Source: Rhizobacter sp. AJA081-3 (GTDB lineage Bacteria > Pseudomonadota > Gammaproteobacteria > Burkholderiales > Burkholderiaceae_C). From it: a DNA stretch of 64,000 nucleotides. The translations under genes were made by a program, and so were the position numbers. The stretch lies in assembly GCF_017795745.1 (NCBI RefSeq), contig NZ_CP059067.1, forward strand, positions 3,844,001 through 3,908,000, in the 5' to 3' direction. Shown here in pieces: positions 62,663-64,000 of this stretch; position 1 is the stretch's first letter, and each line of letters begins with the position of its first letter. Below the pieces are notes generated by a model. The model worked only from the letters and a program-made list of their open reading frames with translations. It was not told the origin of the DNA and made no database searches.

Positions 62663-64000
62663 TGCGACGCACCGACCCGCCCCGCCCCGTCATCCCGATC
62701 CAGCCCGCCCCGAGCGCGGCGGACGACGGCATGCAGTTCGTCTCGATGTACCAGAAGCAGCCCGACATCTATCCGCGGGCGGTGAAGGGCTGGTTCGCGG
62801 GCTGGCGCTGGACTTTCGTCTGGCTCACGCAGCTGCTGTTCTACGGCCTGCCCTGGATGCAGTGGGGCGGCCGCCAGGCGGTGCTGTTCGACCTCGAGGC
62901 GCAGCGCTTCTACATCCTCGGGCTGGTGCTGTACCCGCAGGACCTGATCTTCCTGGCCGCGCTGCTCGTGCTCTCGGCCCTGGCCCTGTTCCTGTTCACC
63001 GCCGTGGCCGGCCGCCTGTGGTGCGGCTACACCTGCCCGCAGACGGTGTACACGGAGATCTTCATGTGGGTGGAGCGCCGCATCGAAGGCGACCGCATCG
63101 CCCGCATGCGCCTGGACCAGGCACCGTGGGGCGCCGGCAAACTCGCGCGCAAGAGCGCCAAACAGGCGGCCTGGCTGGCCATCGCCCTGTTCACCGGATT
63201 CAGCTTCGTCGGCTACTTCACGCCGATCCGCGAACTCGCTGCCGCCTTGCCAGAGCTCGGCGTGTCGCCCTGGAACCTGTTCTGGATCCTCTTCTACGGC
63301 GCCGCCACCTATGGCAACGCGGGCTACCTGCGCGAGCAGATGTGCAAGTACATGTGCCCCTATGCACGCTTCCAGAGTGCGCTGATCGACAAGGACTCGT
63401 TGATCATCACCTACGACAGCGCGCGCGGCGAACCGCGCGGCTCGCGCTCGCGCAAGGCCAGCCCGGCGGCGCAGGGCATGGGCGACTGCATCGACTGCAC
63501 GCTGTGCGTTCAGGTCTGCCCCACCGGCATCGACATCCGCGACGGCCTGCAGAACGAGTGCATCGGCTGCGCCGCCTGCATCGACGTGTGCGACGACGTG
63601 ATGGACAAGATGGGCTATGCCAAGGGCCTGATCCGCTACTCGACCGAGAACGGCGTCGTCAACGGCTGGACGCGCCTGCAGATGTTCAAGCGCGCCCTGC
63701 GCCCGCGCGTGCTGGTCTACGCCGCGGTGCTGGGCGCCGCCAGCGTCGCGTTCGCCGCCAGCGTGGCGCTGCGCAGCCCGTTCAAGTTCGACGTCGTCAA
63801 GGACCGTGGGGCACTGGCGCGCATCGTCGACGACGGTGCGGTCGAGAACGTCTACCGGATCCAGATCATGAATCGCACCGAGGCGCCGCAGACCTACCGG
63901 GTGAGCGTCGGCGGCATCGACGGCCTGGCGGTCTCGGCGCCGCAAGCCAGCGCTGGGCCGGCCAGCGTCGCGTCCCTGGTGGTGAGCCTGCGCCTGCCTC
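62662..64000 (+). CDS. ccoG: Cytochrome cbb3 oxidase accessory protein CcoG/RdxA (3' truncated by window edge)
   Basis: The frame is open to the window end, so about 446 residues are visible. It has several membrane helices (about 40-65, 85-115, 165-185, 200-220 and 345-365), a GYTCPQTVYTEIFMW motif, and two four-cysteine clusters CIDCTLCVQVCPTG and CIGCAACIDVCDD on the cytoplasmic side, as in CcoG. CcoG delivers or reduces copper for cbb3-type terminal oxidase assembly. The C-terminal immunoglobulin-like domain begins near the end (VYRIQIMNRTEAP). It is coupled to fdxA by a one-base overlap, behind an NsrR operator. Confidence 0.93.
   Translation, partial: MRRTDPPRPVIPIQPAPSAADDGMQFVSMYQKQPDIYPRAVKGWFAGWRWTFVWLTQLLFYGLPWMQWGGRQAVLFDLEAQRFYILGLVLYPQDLIFLAALLVLSALALFLFTAVAGRLWCGYTCPQTVYTEIFMWVERRIEGDRIARMRLDQAPWGAGKLARKSAKQAAWLAIALFTGFSFVGYFTPIRELAAALPELGVSPWNLFWILFYGAATYGNAGYLREQMCKYMCPYARFQSALIDKDSLIITYDSARGEPRGSRSRKASPAAQGMGDCIDCTLCVQVCPTGIDIRDGLQNECIGCAACIDVCDDVMDKMGYAKGLIRYSTENGVVNGWTRLQMFKRALRPRVLVYAAVLGAASVAFAASVALRSPFKFDVVKDRGALARIVDDGAVENVYRIQIMNRTEAPQTYRVSVGGIDGLAVSAPQASAGPASVASLVVSLRLP

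Overview
The window is very GC-rich with tightly packed genes. It reads as a chromosomal segment of a betaproteobacterium in the order Burkholderiales, probably from the Rubrivivax/Leptothrix/Methylibium-like group. The support is the Bug-type substrate-binding proteins, an NsrR-type repressor with its typical box, ccoG with fdxA, many c-type cytochromes, and a burkholderial-style intergenic repeat. The species cannot be fixed by reading alone. No tRNA, rRNA, CRISPR array, transposase or phage gene was seen.

Layout. 0-1.4 kb: the end of a chemotaxis operon (truncated chemoreceptor, CheW). 1.4-15 kb: small metabolic and regulatory units: glutathione transferases, DoxX with a LysR regulator, an alpha/beta hydrolase, a metallo-beta-lactamase-fold protein with altered metal ligands beside a LysR gene, a Bug receptor operon, a DUF364/cytochrome pair, two lipoproteins, an RbgA-type GTPase and a GFA protein. 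15.2-21.3 kb (+): a four-gene redox/sulfur operon made of an OTR-like octaheme cytochrome, a heptaheme cytochrome fused to a b-type membrane domain and carrying an EF-hand loop, and two YeeE/YedE transporters, the second fused to a rhodanese domain without its cysteine. A CsoR-family-like palindrome lies upstream. 21.3-29.4 kb (-): a hydrogenase-4/complex-I-like membrane complex whose large subunit lacks the nickel-iron cysteines (Ehr type). A pair of long inverted repeats interrupts this operon.

29.4-38.6 kb: a spermidine-synthase-like protein, a stand-alone pyruvate-dehydrogenase-type E1 divergent from an Lrp regulator (as in mdeB/mdeR), a degenerate ABC ATPase, a quinone-reductase-fold protein, a metallo-beta-lactamase-fold hydrolase, a cytochrome lipoprotein, an MtfA-like peptidase and a B12-domain regulator. 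38.7-48.8 kb (-): one 3359-residue autotransporter with about 36 degenerate repeats, preceded by a hairpin that masks its ribosome-binding site. 48.9-51.0 kb (-): a di-heme peroxidase/MauG-like operon. 51-56.7 kb (+): an AraC regulator, a sorbosone-dehydrogenase-like protein, SelO, a TlpA-like thioredoxin and a DUF1015 protein. 56.7-61.7 kb: a Bug receptor with a D-malate/tartrate dehydrogenase, a divergent LysR regulator with a T-N11-A box, and a PLP decarboxylase. 61.8 kb to the end: nsrR divergent from fdxA-ccoG, with a near-ideal NsrR operator.

The most interesting systems are the octaheme/heptaheme-cytochrome b/YeeE/pseudo-rhodanese operon, the neighbouring cysteine-less hydrogenase-like complex, and the giant autotransporter with its leader hairpin. 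The functions given are family-level inferences from reading the sequence; no database search was run.
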